NCBI GenBank assembly: GCA_900095095.1
Contig: FMBT01000321.1
Span: forward strand, 248,001-312,000
Direction: 5' to 3'
Length of the DNA: 64,000 nt
DNA from: Fragilariopsis cylindrus CCMP1102
Lineage: Eukaryota; Bacillariophyta; Bacillariophyceae; Bacillariales; Bacillariaceae
In this document: piece by piece, positions 44,875 through 55,502 of the stretch
Layout: every line of letters begins with the position of its first letter
How positions within the stretch are numbered: the first letter of the stretch is position 1
The notes under the pieces: model-generated
Database searches by the model: none
What the model was told of the DNA's origin: nothing
The model's input: only the letters and a program-made list of their open reading frames with translations
Program-made: the position numbers and the translations under genes

Positions 44875-46310
44875 TCAAAGAACAGCCCCCCTCTCACTCT
44901 GGACGCAGGAAGTATCATCCCGTGACCGAGGATTGTTATTATATTTCTTTTTTTGCAAATCATCGGCCCACTGCACTAATGCCGAAAAGTACGTCTCATT
45001 CACATAAAACTTATCCACACGATAGGAATAAGGATCATGATTATTATTATGGTGGCAAGTGAATTCGGGCGGAGGCCATCGTCCCCTGACCAATTTAGGT
45101 CGATAGATGGAATGCGCAACAGCTGGAATGCGCATTGGAGGGTTTTTGATAGTGTGCTGCATAAAGGAACGGTCCGAGAATTGCCATCCAAATGGCCATC
45201 CATCCACCGCCACGTGCCGTCCACGAGGTAGGATAGCTATTGCAGTGGGTTTGTTGTACCACATCATGAAAACACGTGACAAAGGCACTGTATGTCACAT
45301 CTGTTTCCGAGCTATTGGCTGCCTGACCAGCCATCCGGCATTCCTCCCATCCAGCCACGCCATCATCTGCCAAACGGTGTAGTAGATGCCAGTGGAGTGC
45401 ACCGTTATCCGAATTTGCTCCTCCGTAGTGTAGTAGCTGCCTACCATCATCATCCTCCCCGAGCTGCTGATGGACATATTTCTCGGGATACAATTCGGCC
45501 CATGATCGTATATAGTCGCGTCCAAACTTGCTATTCTTCACTAGATAGCAGTATGCCAGGACCTCGTTGTTATGAAATCTCAGGCTATGAATGACATCTC
45601 CATTGTATCCGTTCTTACTTGCCTCAATGTACTCCTCAATTCGATGATTGGAATTGATCACCGCAATATCCCCATCTAACACGAGGAACCAATGATCCTG
45701 CTGCTTCTCTGAATTCAGACGACTAGAAGCACTGTTTGCGTTTGCGGCAGCACTCATCATCATTAACTTTTGAACGGTACACTGTCGCTGAAAATGGATA
45801 TCACTCGTCCTCTGTTGGCACTCACTATCGATATTCGCTGAAATGAACTCGTATCCTTGTAATCGAGCGTAACAATCGAGGTTGTCAATGTTGTGGGCTA
45901 GTTTGGAGCGACTGGGGTCATCGGAGACCTGTACAATCGAAATACGCACTTGTTGGGGTAGTAGAGCTGGCAGCAGAGACAACACACCCTTCTTAAATAA
46001 GGAATCTGTAAGGTTTGTTGTGGAGCTGGCCGGAGGCGGCAGCAGCAGCTGCATGTGGTGGTGGCCTTTTCTGGTGCGCCATCTAGATAGGAATCGAGGA
46101 CGGAATCGAGATGGGACACCGTGGACTTCTCGTGGTTCACCCCAAAAGTGACCACCTCTGTATGGTAAATAAGACTGAGATTGATATACGACAAAACAAT
46201 GCAGATCGATACTGCAAAGACAATAATAATGTGGTTGTGAAACCGAAGGATCGTCGCAAATTAAAAATAGACTTCTTCTGTAGTACGGGTGGTTTCCTCA
46301 TTATTCTCAT
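44875..46310 (-). CDS. DUF273-like (putative glycosyltransferase) type II membrane protein, frame broken
   Basis: The core frame (46054-45095) reads VRISIVQVSDDPSRSK, LDCYARLQGYEFI, FQRQCTVQKLM, WFLVLDGDIAVINSNHRIEEYIE, DVIHSLRFHNNEVLAYCYLVKNS, RDYIRSWAELYP and GGANSDNGALHWHLL. This is the order of the DUF273 family, whose LDGDIAV corresponds to a DxD-like nucleotide-sugar site. The C-terminal part in another frame (ILPRGRHVAVDGWPFGWQFSDRSFMQHT) also fits the family. At the N-terminus MRKPPVLQKKSIFNLRR precedes a hydrophobic IIIVFAVSICIVLSYINLSLIY in a shifted frame, giving a signal anchor. About three single-base corrections are needed (about 46245, 46060 and 45205-45245). Golgi glycan transfer is inferred; base use is GC-richer than its neighbours. 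Confidence 0.7.
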
Positions 46311-46983
46311 GATGCCTTGTGCATGAAATGAATGCTTTGACAGTCTGGTGGGACGGCATTAATTGTTGTGCAGGTAGGTTCGCTTCTGCTGCTGCAGCGC
46401 GGAAATATTATATTTGACTACTCTTTTTAAAGAGAGAGAGAGATTACTTGACCGATATTTTTGTAGTGTTAACAGAGTAAAAGAGTGAAAGATTTGTGAA
46501 CTAAAGCGAACCTATCCACAGTACTGTAGCGGTTTCTCTCAACTTATATTCAAATAATTATCTATGCCATTTCTTGTCAACGGATAAAGTAGGACTGACT
46601 TAGTTAGTTAGTTAGTTGGATAGGATTTTGTAGCACCATGTCATGTGTAGGTATGTGGTTTCCTCCTCCATCGTCCATCGTCATGGTTCTGTTTGCCTAA
46701 CGAACTTTTAACAGAAACACATCTTGCTAATTAATTAATATATCTTTTTGATTTTTGATTTGATTGATCTGATTCATTCGATATTCATTCATGCTGACTG
46801 ACTGACTGACTGACTGACTGACTGACTGAGCCTGATAGAATGATAGGAGGATATGGTAAAGTAATTAATAGGACTAGGAATTGTTTTTATTGTTTAATAA
46901 TTATGATTTTTTTTTAAAATCGATTTTCAATATATTTGTTAAGTTTGCTACATTTTCATTTTCATCATCAACACCGTTTTATT
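46311..46983. promoter_or_regulatory. divergent promoter region with promoter-segment copy 3
   Basis: Lies between the DUF273-like gene and the saccharopine dehydrogenase-like gene. The right half is copy 3 of the triplicated segment with a (CTGA)n array at 46795-46829. Confidence 0.6.
46598..46960 (+). repeat. promoter-segment repeat, copy 3
   Basis: The most complete copy. It ends AAGTTTGCTACATTTTC about 25 bp before the ATG at 46984. Its CTGA array is expanded to about eight units, against three in copy 1. Confidence 0.9.
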
Positions 46984-48567
46984 ATGACGATGCTGGTATT
47001 GCGGCGACATCATCGTCCATCTGGAGTATCATTACTACTATTTGCATCATCATTTTTAGTCAGTGTTGTTAACGGCTTCGGGTTGTCATCAAGTAGTAGT
47101 AGCAGTAGTTTTTCTACAACAACAACAACTTCAATACGACGAAAACGAATACAAGTACAAAAACGAACATTATTGACGTCGTTGACAAACAATGATGAAG
47201 ATAATGTTTTTAGTATTACGGCCTTATCGGCTGGAAACAACGACGGCGGCGATAATAATGATAATACTGGTACTACACCAGCAACACCAACAATACCACC
47301 AGCAACAACTGTATTAGTGGTGGGTGGATCAGGTCGTGTGGGTGGATCCACTGTACGGTGGTTACAAGAATTAGCGGGACGTACTGAAAATAATAAATTA
47401 AATATAAAAATTAAAGTGGGTGGTCGTACAAAAAAATCCTTCGAGCAAGCCAAGAAACGTGGTGTACTACCCTTGGAGATGAATGCTGAGGATGATTTTA
47501 TACAATTGGATTGGGCTGAATGGAATGAGGAACAAATTGAAACTGCCATTTTATCATCATCTGATAGTAATAATAATATTGGATTAGTAGTTCATACCGC
47601 TGGTCCATTCCAGGGACGGACGGATCCCACGTTATTACGTTGTTGTATCAAACATAATATTCATTATGTGGATGTCTGTGATGAATATGAATTAGCAGTC
47701 ACCTCCAAAGAATTATTTCATGATGATGCGAAACAATTAGGTATCACCGCTGTTGTCTCCTCCGGTATCTGGCCGGGTGTATCCGCATTAATGGCAGCAA
47801 ATGCTGTGGAAAAACTAGAAGAACAAGACGAAAATAAAAATAATGAAAATTCAAATAAAGCGGATACGATTGATTTTTCTTTCTTTACCGCCGGTACGGG
47901 CAATGCCGGACCCACCATTGTCTCTGCCACATTTTTATTATTAGCTACACCGGTACTAGCCTATCGCAATTCTAAAAAAGTAGAATTAGAACCCTGGACG
48001 GAAAAACGAATGATTAATTTTGGAAAATCAATTCAGGAGAAATCGGTGTGGTTATTAGATAATCCCGACGTTCCAACCACCGCAGTAAGTTTAGGTAGTG
48101 GTAGTAGTGGCATACCAAATGTCTCCTCACGATTTGGTACCGATCCCTTACCATGGAATTATTTATTTGGTGCTATGAAAGCGATCCCTCGATCGATTTT
48201 GTACAATCGTGAAATAATGCAAAATTTTGCTTTATTTTCGGAACCAATTATTCGAGTTGTCGATCAGATGGTGGGTTCGACCAATGCTATGCGTGTCGAT
48301 GTCTCTAATAAAGATAACACAAAAACTATTACCTCCTTAATTGTACACAATGATTTAGAAATGGCGGTGGGATTAGCCACAGCTGCCTTTGCTATAGAAG
48401 TATTAAAAAGTAATAATAAAAATGGAGATAATGATGACGATGACGAACAACAAGAACAGCAACAAACCATTCCATCAGGTGTTTGGTATCCAGCAGAATT
48501 ACCAAAACAAGCTCGATTAAATATATTAGAAGTAGTGAAGGAAGGTACTATAACGTATGAAGTATAA
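46984..48567 (+). CDS. saccharopine dehydrogenase-like NAD(P)-binding protein, plastid-type leader
   Basis: The ATG at 46984 gives 527 residues in an intact frame; the extra upstream codons lack an ATG. MTMLVLRRHHRPSGVSLLLFASSFLVSVVNGFGLSS is a signal peptide with a Phe shortly after the probable cleavage, which suggests the plastid. A Rossmann fold opens with VLVVGGSGRVGGSTVRWL, then KVGGRTKKSFEQAK, VVHTAGPFQGRTDPTLLRCC, HYVDVCDEYELA and TAVVSSGIWPGVSALMA. These are the hallmarks of saccharopine dehydrogenase-like (Sacchrp_dh_NADP) proteins. The C-terminal half (FFTAGTGNAGPTIVSATFLLL, WYPAELP) matches family members of unknown substrate rather than the lysine-pathway enzyme. Confidence 0.88.
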   Translation: MTMLVLRRHHRPSGVSLLLFASSFLVSVVNGFGLSSSSSSSSFSTTTTTSIRRKRIQVQKRTLLTSLTNNDEDNVFSITALSAGNNDGGDNNDNTGTTPATPTIPPATTVLVVGGSGRVGGSTVRWLQELAGRTENNKLNIKIKVGGRTKKSFEQAKKRGVLPLEMNAEDDFIQLDWAEWNEEQIETAILSSSDSNNNIGLVVHTAGPFQGRTDPTLLRCCIKHNIHYVDVCDEYELAVTSKELFHDDAKQLGITAVVSSGIWPGVSALMAANAVEKLEEQDENKNNENSNKADTIDFSFFTAGTGNAGPTIVSATFLLLATPVLAYRNSKKVELEPWTEKRMINFGKSIQEKSVWLLDNPDVPTTAVSLGSGSSGIPNVSSRFGTDPLPWNYLFGAMKAIPRSILYNREIMQNFALFSEPIIRVVDQMVGSTNAMRVDVSNKDNTKTITSLIVHNDLEMAVGLATAAFAIEVLKSNNKNGDNDDDDEQQEQQQTIPSGVWYPAELPKQARLNILEVVKEGTITYEV

Positions 48568-49003
48568 AAAGTATATTATAAGATCAATCATATTAGCTTT
48601 ATTACTAGCAGCTAAAAGTTACTGAGTGCATTATGTAAGAAAAGAAACAATAGTAATAATGATGTCGGGAATTGCACTGTTAATAAAGAGCAGAAAGTAG
48701 AATTGTTGGAATTTGAACTTAAAGATGGCAACCATGAAGAAAGAAAGAAAAGGAATAGTGATATAAATGATGAATTTCTGGCAGTTTCCCTAGTAGTTGT
48801 ATATATTAGTAGTAGGACTACTAGGAATAGAATCGTAAGAAAAGTCTGTTTTTATCTACTTTTAATATAACACTAGTGAGCTAATGGAACGGATCCGTAT
48901 CTATATCTAATTTGCTGTAGCTTTTCTAATATTTTCCCTCAAAAAAAATGACCAAATCGAGACCTCTTTTCTAAATTTGGTGGCCACGTATTGATTCATT
49001 CAT
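48568..49003. other. convergent intergenic region
   Basis: The 3' flanks of two convergent genes; AT-rich, with no ORF of interest. Confidence 0.6.
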
Positions 49004-50308
49004 CTATTTAGCAAAACCTTTACTACTAGTACTACTCGTGTTTGAGTTATTGGTAGTAGTCTTCTTTCTATTCTTGGTTTTGTTTTTCTTGTTCTTGTTC
49101 GCATTATTATCACTGCTGCTTTTTTTGAAACCACCACCACTACCAGTCGCAGCCGTTGCTGTTGCTGTTGCAACTGCTGATGATGTTAACATACTACTAC
49201 TAGTAAGAGTAGTAGCTTTTTTATTCACCACATTTTTTCTTCGTTCCGACATATCGGACATAATATCAGTTAACATATTGTCCGCTTCTTCTTTTGTTGT
49301 TGTTGTTGCTGCTGCACCATTACTACTACTATTTCCGTTACCGTTATTCCCTGAATTATTATTTTTTAAATCAGATGATATACGACTTAACCAATACCCT
49401 TCCCCATAACTCAAAAAGATTTCTTGATTTTTTCCTATATCTTTTGTTGCTACCATACCTACATGTGCACCATCTTCCATCAGAAAATTAGCTGAATTAT
49501 AGTTGGAGACCGAATTTGTATAATATACTTCACGTTTTGTGGCATCAAAATCATTTAAATACGCACCATCATTGGCATAATGGGCACAATAGGATGTATC
49601 ATATGGAATAAAAGTTGGATCACCAATAATTGAGATAGAATCATTCAATTCTGTTTCATATCCACGACTTTCATAGGTTAATATACGATCAATTTTACGA
49701 TCTTTTATATCAATATGATCCCCAAACATTACATTTGTTATTAATGGAATATTTTTTTTCTTACTATCTTTGCTAGTCTTCTTGTTACCATCTTCATCTT
49801 CATTTTTTCTAATAATAACAGCATCACCCGGATATAAGGTAATTAATTCACCATTTTTGATATTCCGACTAGCAAATAAACCATTCCCACCATTTGGTAT
49901 AGTACTGTTACGAACGGTACAACGATTTAATTGTAACTCAGAGAATCGTGTCGATAATAATCGTAAACATAACTCATGATCTTCTACACCTAATTTTTTT
50001 ATATTATCACGATAATATTGTCGTGTTTCTGCTAATCTTAATAATAATTCCTCTTTTGTTAAATAATCATTCTCATTCTCATTCTCATTGTTGTTGTTGA
50101 TGTTGTTGTTGTTGCTGTTGTTGTTGTTGTCGTCTAATGCTCCTGTCGCCTTGAGAGGTTTCAGGTAATAATTCCGCTGCTCCTGCTGGTGGTGGTGGTG
50201 GTGGTGATGTATCTTATTTGAATTTGTTGTAGTTGCTGGTACGACCACGAAACTTGAAATATGTGGTAGTGGTGTCATCATCATTATCATCATCATAAGA
50301 AACGTCAT
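49004..50308 (-). CDS. SET-domain protein with N-terminal leader
   Basis: Intact, 434 residues. The N-terminus MTFLMMMIMMMTPLPHISSFVVVP resembles a signal peptide with a Phe-containing junction, so plastid import is possible. The SET domain spans roughly residues 125-310: STIPNGGNGLFASRNIKNGELITLYPGD at its start, AHYANDGAYLNDFD in place of the usual NH.C.PN motif, and EIFLSYGEGYW at its end. The last Tyr and the GNGLFA start fit protein-lysine methyltransferases. The Asn-His-Ser-Cys core is altered, so activity is uncertain. The C-terminal 100 residues are Ala/Ser/Lys/Asn-rich and very basic. In plastids, SET enzymes act on Rubisco or aldolase; applying that here is speculation. Confidence 0.85.
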   Translation of the reverse strand: MTFLMMMIMMMTPLPHISSFVVVPATTTNSNKIHHHHHHHQQEQRNYYLKPLKATGALDDNNNNSNNNNINNNNENENENDYLTKEELLLRLAETRQYYRDNIKKLGVEDHELCLRLLSTRFSELQLNRCTVRNSTIPNGGNGLFASRNIKNGELITLYPGDAVIIRKNEDEDGNKKTSKDSKKKNIPLITNVMFGDHIDIKDRKIDRILTYESRGYETELNDSISIIGDPTFIPYDTSYCAHYANDGAYLNDFDATKREVYYTNSVSNYNSANFLMEDGAHVGMVATKDIGKNQEIFLSYGEGYWLSRISSDLKNNNSGNNGNGNSSSNGAAATTTTKEEADNMLTDIMSDMSERRKNVVNKKATTLTSSSMLTSSAVATATATAATGSGGGFKKSSSDNNANKNKKNKTKNRKKTTTNNSNTSSTSSKGFAK

Positions 50309-51005
50309 CGTAAAAGTAGTGTATGGATGATTGCGGAATACGATGCCGTTTTATATATGAGACTGGTATGATATGAGACTGGTATGGTGTGTGTTGTTGT
50401 TGTTGTTGTTCTTGTTGTTGTCGAGAAAATATTAGTTAGAGATGCTTTTGTTTTTTATTGATTTAGCCAAGAGGGATCCTATTGATTATTAAACGAACGG
50501 ACAGTACAAGTTGGTACAGGTCTTCCGTTAGTAGTCAGTCGTGCATTATAAAGGGGGGGGGACTAAAAGTCGTTCAATAATTCCCCCTTGTTGAAACAAG
50601 TGAACAAGAAGATGAATTTTATTTATGGCACATTCATAAGTTACTCCTGTGATGTGAGACACAAGGAAAGAATGGGGAGTGGAGTGACTAAAATGTCAAG
50701 ACATGTTGAGAAACTGGAAGCAGTTTTGGAAGAGATTCTGACGGCTTACTATGTATGAATCCAAGCTGGTATGTTGGTAAGATAGAAGATGCCTACAAGC
50801 AATACTTCAAGGAGATGCCAAACTAGAAGAACAGATCACCTCTAGTGAAAGAATACCATCCAGATTGTGCCATGCACTACTGAACTATATGCAGTCGAAC
50901 ACGCATATCCATCCTTCACGAGACGTCGCGTTATGTAAACTTATTCTGAATATATGGAATAGGCTTTTTTTTTAAGACGATTTAAAATTAAAATAAAACT
51001 TATCT
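50309..51005. other. intergenic region with GTT and poly-G tracts
   Basis: A (GTT)n tract at about 50393-50425 and a G run of about 9 at about 50561 are visible. The segment 50600-50880 has better base complexity, but its frames contain stops. It could be a decayed element; I see no gene. Confidence 0.45.
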
Positions 51006-51506
51006 TTACTTTTGTTTTGCCATTTTGTCGTATGTCGTCGTCGTTCCACATCCAAGCTGATAATACAATCCAGCACGGGCAATAAGTCCAAACTTGACCA
51101 CATCCCCAATTGCATTATCTTCAGGTGGTGAGATAAATTCCACTTTACCACCACTGCTACTACTGATGTCGGTTCCACATAGTACTGATCCGTGACTTTC
51201 AAATCCAATATAGTCTGCCGATTGTAGATTTGATACAACCATTATCCTTTCACCGACCATACTAGTTACATTAATACTACTAGTATTTGTACAACTACGA
51301 AAACTGGAAACAATTGTTCGTGTCTGATCATCTCCACAATCAATCTCTTCACAGATTAGTTGTGGTTCATTGCTTTCATTGTCGTCCTCGTCGGACTGAT
51401 ACGGCCAAGTCTTTACGATGCATCCCACCTTAAATACAATCTTACAAATGTCAGGTTGTGGTGATTTGTGTGCATTGTTAATTAATTCTTGAGTAGTCGT
51501 AGCCAT
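51006..51506 (-). CDS. stand-alone EMAP-II/tRNA-binding-domain protein
   Basis: Intact, 166 residues, start MATTTQELINNAHKS. From residue 22 the sequence follows the oligonucleotide-binding fold of the EMAP-II/Arc1p/Trbp111 class: ICKIVFKVGCIVKTWPY, an acid-rich loop, LICEEIDCGDDQTRTIVSSFR, then MVGERIMVVSNLQSADYIGFESHGSVLCGTD and KVEFISPPEDNAIGDVVKF. In this class the domain binds the outer corner of tRNA and helps aminoacyl-tRNA synthetases. Here it is not fused to a synthetase and lacks the helical extension of Arc1p. It may work in trans with a synthetase. The last 15 residues differ from the usual EMAP-II tail. Confidence 0.8.
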   Translation of the reverse strand: MATTTQELINNAHKSPQPDICKIVFKVGCIVKTWPYQSDEDDNESNEPQLICEEIDCGDDQTRTIVSSFRSCTNTSSINVTSMVGERIMVVSNLQSADYIGFESHGSVLCGTDISSSSGGKVEFISPPEDNAIGDVVKFGLIARAGLYYQLGCGTTTTYDKMAKQK

Positions 51507-52423
51507 TGTGTATTGTTTATTATGTACTATAATTTATCATTAGTACTACGTCTACTTACTGCCGGTACCTTATACACGTATTGCTATATAATAAACTGAA
51601 CTTGCTTGTTCGTACAGATGATTCCTTCAATTGGATTCGACTTTATTGCGATGTGCTTTTATCTATCCCTGTTTAGCTAGATCTAGTCTACACGTTTAGT
51701 AACCTCCTATTCTTGAGGGTTCTGGTGGTATGATGTTTGTCTAACATTGCGGTATGTAAATTTATTTTTGGTTTGGAGATCTCAGTAAAGCAAGTTACAA
51801 TATTTTTATCGGCTCATGTTGTCGTTGAATGAATCGTAGAACGTGCTTCAGATGTGTGATTGAATTGATCACGCGGTATTGCGCGAAAATGAAGAAGGAT
51901 CCGGGCAGAACGTTAGAATTCTACACGAAATCGAATCCATCAATCACATTTTTCCAATACTAACTAGAGATTATATACGATTAGTCCCAATAACAGCTCG
52001 AAAATTTGATGCTGACAAACTATGCTAAGATCTTTAAAGAATGATAAGATGAAAGAGTTAAATGATTAGAAGAATGGGCGTTCTACCTGTTCAACCAATT
52101 ATGCCTACTTAAAAGTGACCGTATGCTGGTATATACTGTACCTACATTACAATTGTGTCGTTAACTCGTATGCTTTCTCTTATTGATGCTAGCTAGACGC
52201 GACCACAGCAATAGAATGGAGACAACAGGAGATTTTATCCTTGTACTATATGAGCTAGTTATTTTAATGGGGACCAATTTCAACGGTATATCTGCTGTAG
52301 ACGAAACTGAGTTTGTAAAATATAATGTTTCAGGAAAAATAACAGAATATAATAAATTATGTTAACTGTCCTATTGCGATAATCTTATAATGAAACGTCG
52401 GGATCATAGCCGTATTTTTAGAA
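51507..52423. other. intergenic region
   Basis: Contains the promoter of the EMAP-II gene at the left and the 3' flank of the tRNA ligase at the right. A 60-residue ORF at 52183-52365 is not protein-like. Confidence 0.5.
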
Positions 52424-55400
52424 TTAAATCGAAATGACTTCGTTGGTGTGATTCCAAAAAGAAAACTTCCCAATCAACGTCATGAGTGGTTCATCGAAAT
52501 CGATACGGAAAGCCTTCCCTGATTGTACCAAATCAGGCAATTCATTTGAATGAAATGCTTCAGTTTCAGGTGCACACCATACCGTAATATGCGGAAAAGA
52601 ATTTTCACAACTTGGGATAGAGACACAATCTTCTACACCATCAGACTTTAGTCCGATAGGCGATGAGGCGATACTAATAGCAAAAGCGGCATGGGTCGAG
52701 CTCCACAAGAAACCAGTTACAGTCACCAATACCTCCCGACCTTGTAAGTGACGAAATGTTGAAATCAAGGTTTGGGCTGAGTTTTTCTCCCCGGCAAAGG
52801 CCATAGTTACATGAGGGTTGACGATGAAATTGGCGGATTGAGACTCGGGTGGTGACGACGACGATGATGATATAATTGAATTGAAAAAAGCACTGAGTAG
52901 TCCAGATTCGTGATTGTGCTTCTGAAGAAGGTCGTGCACTACAGTCCTATCGATATCCAAGGAGAACAGCTTGATACTTTTGACAATATCTTCTCCTTTT
53001 GTTGTCGAGGAATCCATCACTGTCACATCCGTCTTATCACTCAAAGAATTCATTCGATCCATAACTTGCTGTTTAAAAGCTTTCTGTGTATCTTCCAAAC
53101 TAACAGTCATTGCTTGAATCGTCTCTTGGTGCAATTCAATACATTGGCGTAATCTGGCTTCCATATCGATCATTTGCGGATCATCCTTCTTCACTTTGTA
53201 TTTCTTATTCTTATCGTGACCGTGTCGTAGTTGAAGAGCTTCAATGAGTAACGTTTTCAGTTCATCAGGAAGATCCTGTTCTTGATGAATGGATGCGACC
53301 AAAAAAGGAAGTTCTATAGGTTTCAACGTTTTTGCTTTACTTTCTAGTTTCCCATCAAGTTTTTCTATAAATGTATCGGATGAAATATATCGATAGAATG
53401 AGTAGAACTGCACGACAACCATACACGCCACTGGTGATCCACTGTCCAATTTCCCCGAATGTTCTCCTGGAGGACGGCTTAGCACTCGTGATAGAGACAC
53501 GGTCAAAAACTTCAGTGAAAATGGATAGAAGTGTGATGAATGAGGTAAAAGTACTCCATCTGGTTGGATCGTTCCCTCAATAGTAGTTGTTTCAAGTACG
53601 GTCGAATCTGGTAGCACGGGAAGGGGATACTATTTGAGTCGTTGCAAGTTTGTCCTACTCTAGGCCAAGATGCTGGTGGCGCATTTTTGTCTGCTATGAC
53701 GAGTGCGGTGGGATTATTATCGTCATCATCAGACAATATATTGCCAATAACGTCCCAAAAATTCTTTCCCATCTTATCACCTTCTTTCACGTAGACGTTT
53801 CTATCGTATAGATCATTCTTCTCTATCTGACGTGATGTCATTTCTTTCTGTAGGCTGACTTCCATTGGTTGTAAAAGACTTGACTTTCCACAGCCGGAAT
53901 ACCAGGAAAGAAGATTAAGATCCCACCGTGAGTTGGCGGTTTGGATCGTTTCTTGGCTTCTTGTTCTATCAATGACCGACCAACGGCTCGGATCTCGTCG
54001 AAACCGTTCCTTCCAGCTCTTCTGTTGCTGTTCTTGTGATAACAGCAGCTATAGAATCCTCCAATTTAGGCTCGAATTCTACAACTGATCGAGACAATGT
54101 GATGCATTTTGCACACGGGAATTTCTTCCATGGCTTCCACATATTGACTAGCTTTTTACGTCCACCATTGGATACGATATCGAGCCACGACGAGTTGTCG
54201 ATGATGACGGTACCGATCCACCAGCTTCTTGCTGGTCTATTGTCGTCATGGTAGTAGCATTAGGTGTTTTCTGGTTTCCTGTTCCCTGTTAAAGTAACTG
54301 TAATATCATCCATATCAGATCCATAAATACTAATATGGAATGCTTTGGAACTTTTTTACAGATTAATTTTTGATACCCTTTGTAAGATCCGTCACATTCG
54401 CGTATACGACACAATTCTTAGTACGGTTATACTTTGTTGCTTCACCCAAACTATACACCGACATTTTTATTTCGTTCATTGTTTTTTCGTTATAATCGCT
54501 GCTGCTGTTGTTATTAAATCGGTTCGCAAAATGATTCGCAATAGCCAATGCTACTCCGTCGATTGTGATACAAACAAACAAAAGTTTAACCTCGGGAGAC
54601 GTTGCTATAGAAGCAGACGACATCCGTGTTGTCGTTTGGATTTTCCATCTTCATATAATTTGGTGTAATACTCGAGATGATTCAAGTAGGAAAAGTTTGT
54701 TAGTGGTCCCAAATCTAACGGGATACCGTTGTCATCATTGTTGCTGTTGTTGTTGTTGTTGTATCGCAATACGTACATAGCCCATCCACGAAAAAATGAC
54801 ATCCAATGTTCCTGTGACTTGTTGGACATTCCCCATTTTTCTAATAAACCAGAAGCATCCGCTCAAATTCTTCGGTTCCCTTTTGTTCTATTACTTTTAG
54901 TAAATTTCGACAAATGAATGTACGGACCATATACGGTAATAGTTTCATTTTCAACATAAGTGGTGGTGCTGTTGATGCAGCAGCATCAGTGCCACCAGTA
55001 ACATCAATAATATCGGTAGCACACGATGTATGATATCGTCATTGTCAGCTTCATTATCGATGTTTCCTTTTGGATGATGATGATGAGGATACAATCTCAA
55101 CGCAAAATCCACGAAATAAGTCATGTCATTTGGTTGTTGTGTCATTTTTTGATATTTGAAAAAGGTTGGATCATTATGAACGTGGATCATACAGTACAAT
55201 TTATTTTGTTTTTCCAACCAGGTATATGTAACAGAATTGTTTTTGATTCCATCTAAAGTTTGTAGTAGGGTAGCAATCCTTATTGTTTCCTTGTTGTCGT
55301 TGCCGTCTTGCTGTTGTTGTTGCTGGTGCTGCTGCTGCTGCCTGTGTTTTTCAAGTAAACTTTTCGTCAGTGTGGCAAATGAAAATTATTGATAAAGGTA

Positions 55401-55469
55401 GTATTGTTCTTTTCTCTTTGCTTGTCGATTTCGATTTTTTTCAAATCATGTCGTTGTTGTTCCTCTTTG

Positions 55470-55502
<33 letters not shown>

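Noticed and set aside
45107-45594. Plus-strand ORFs opposite the DUF273-like gene
   Set aside because: Antisense to well-recognised coding sequence.
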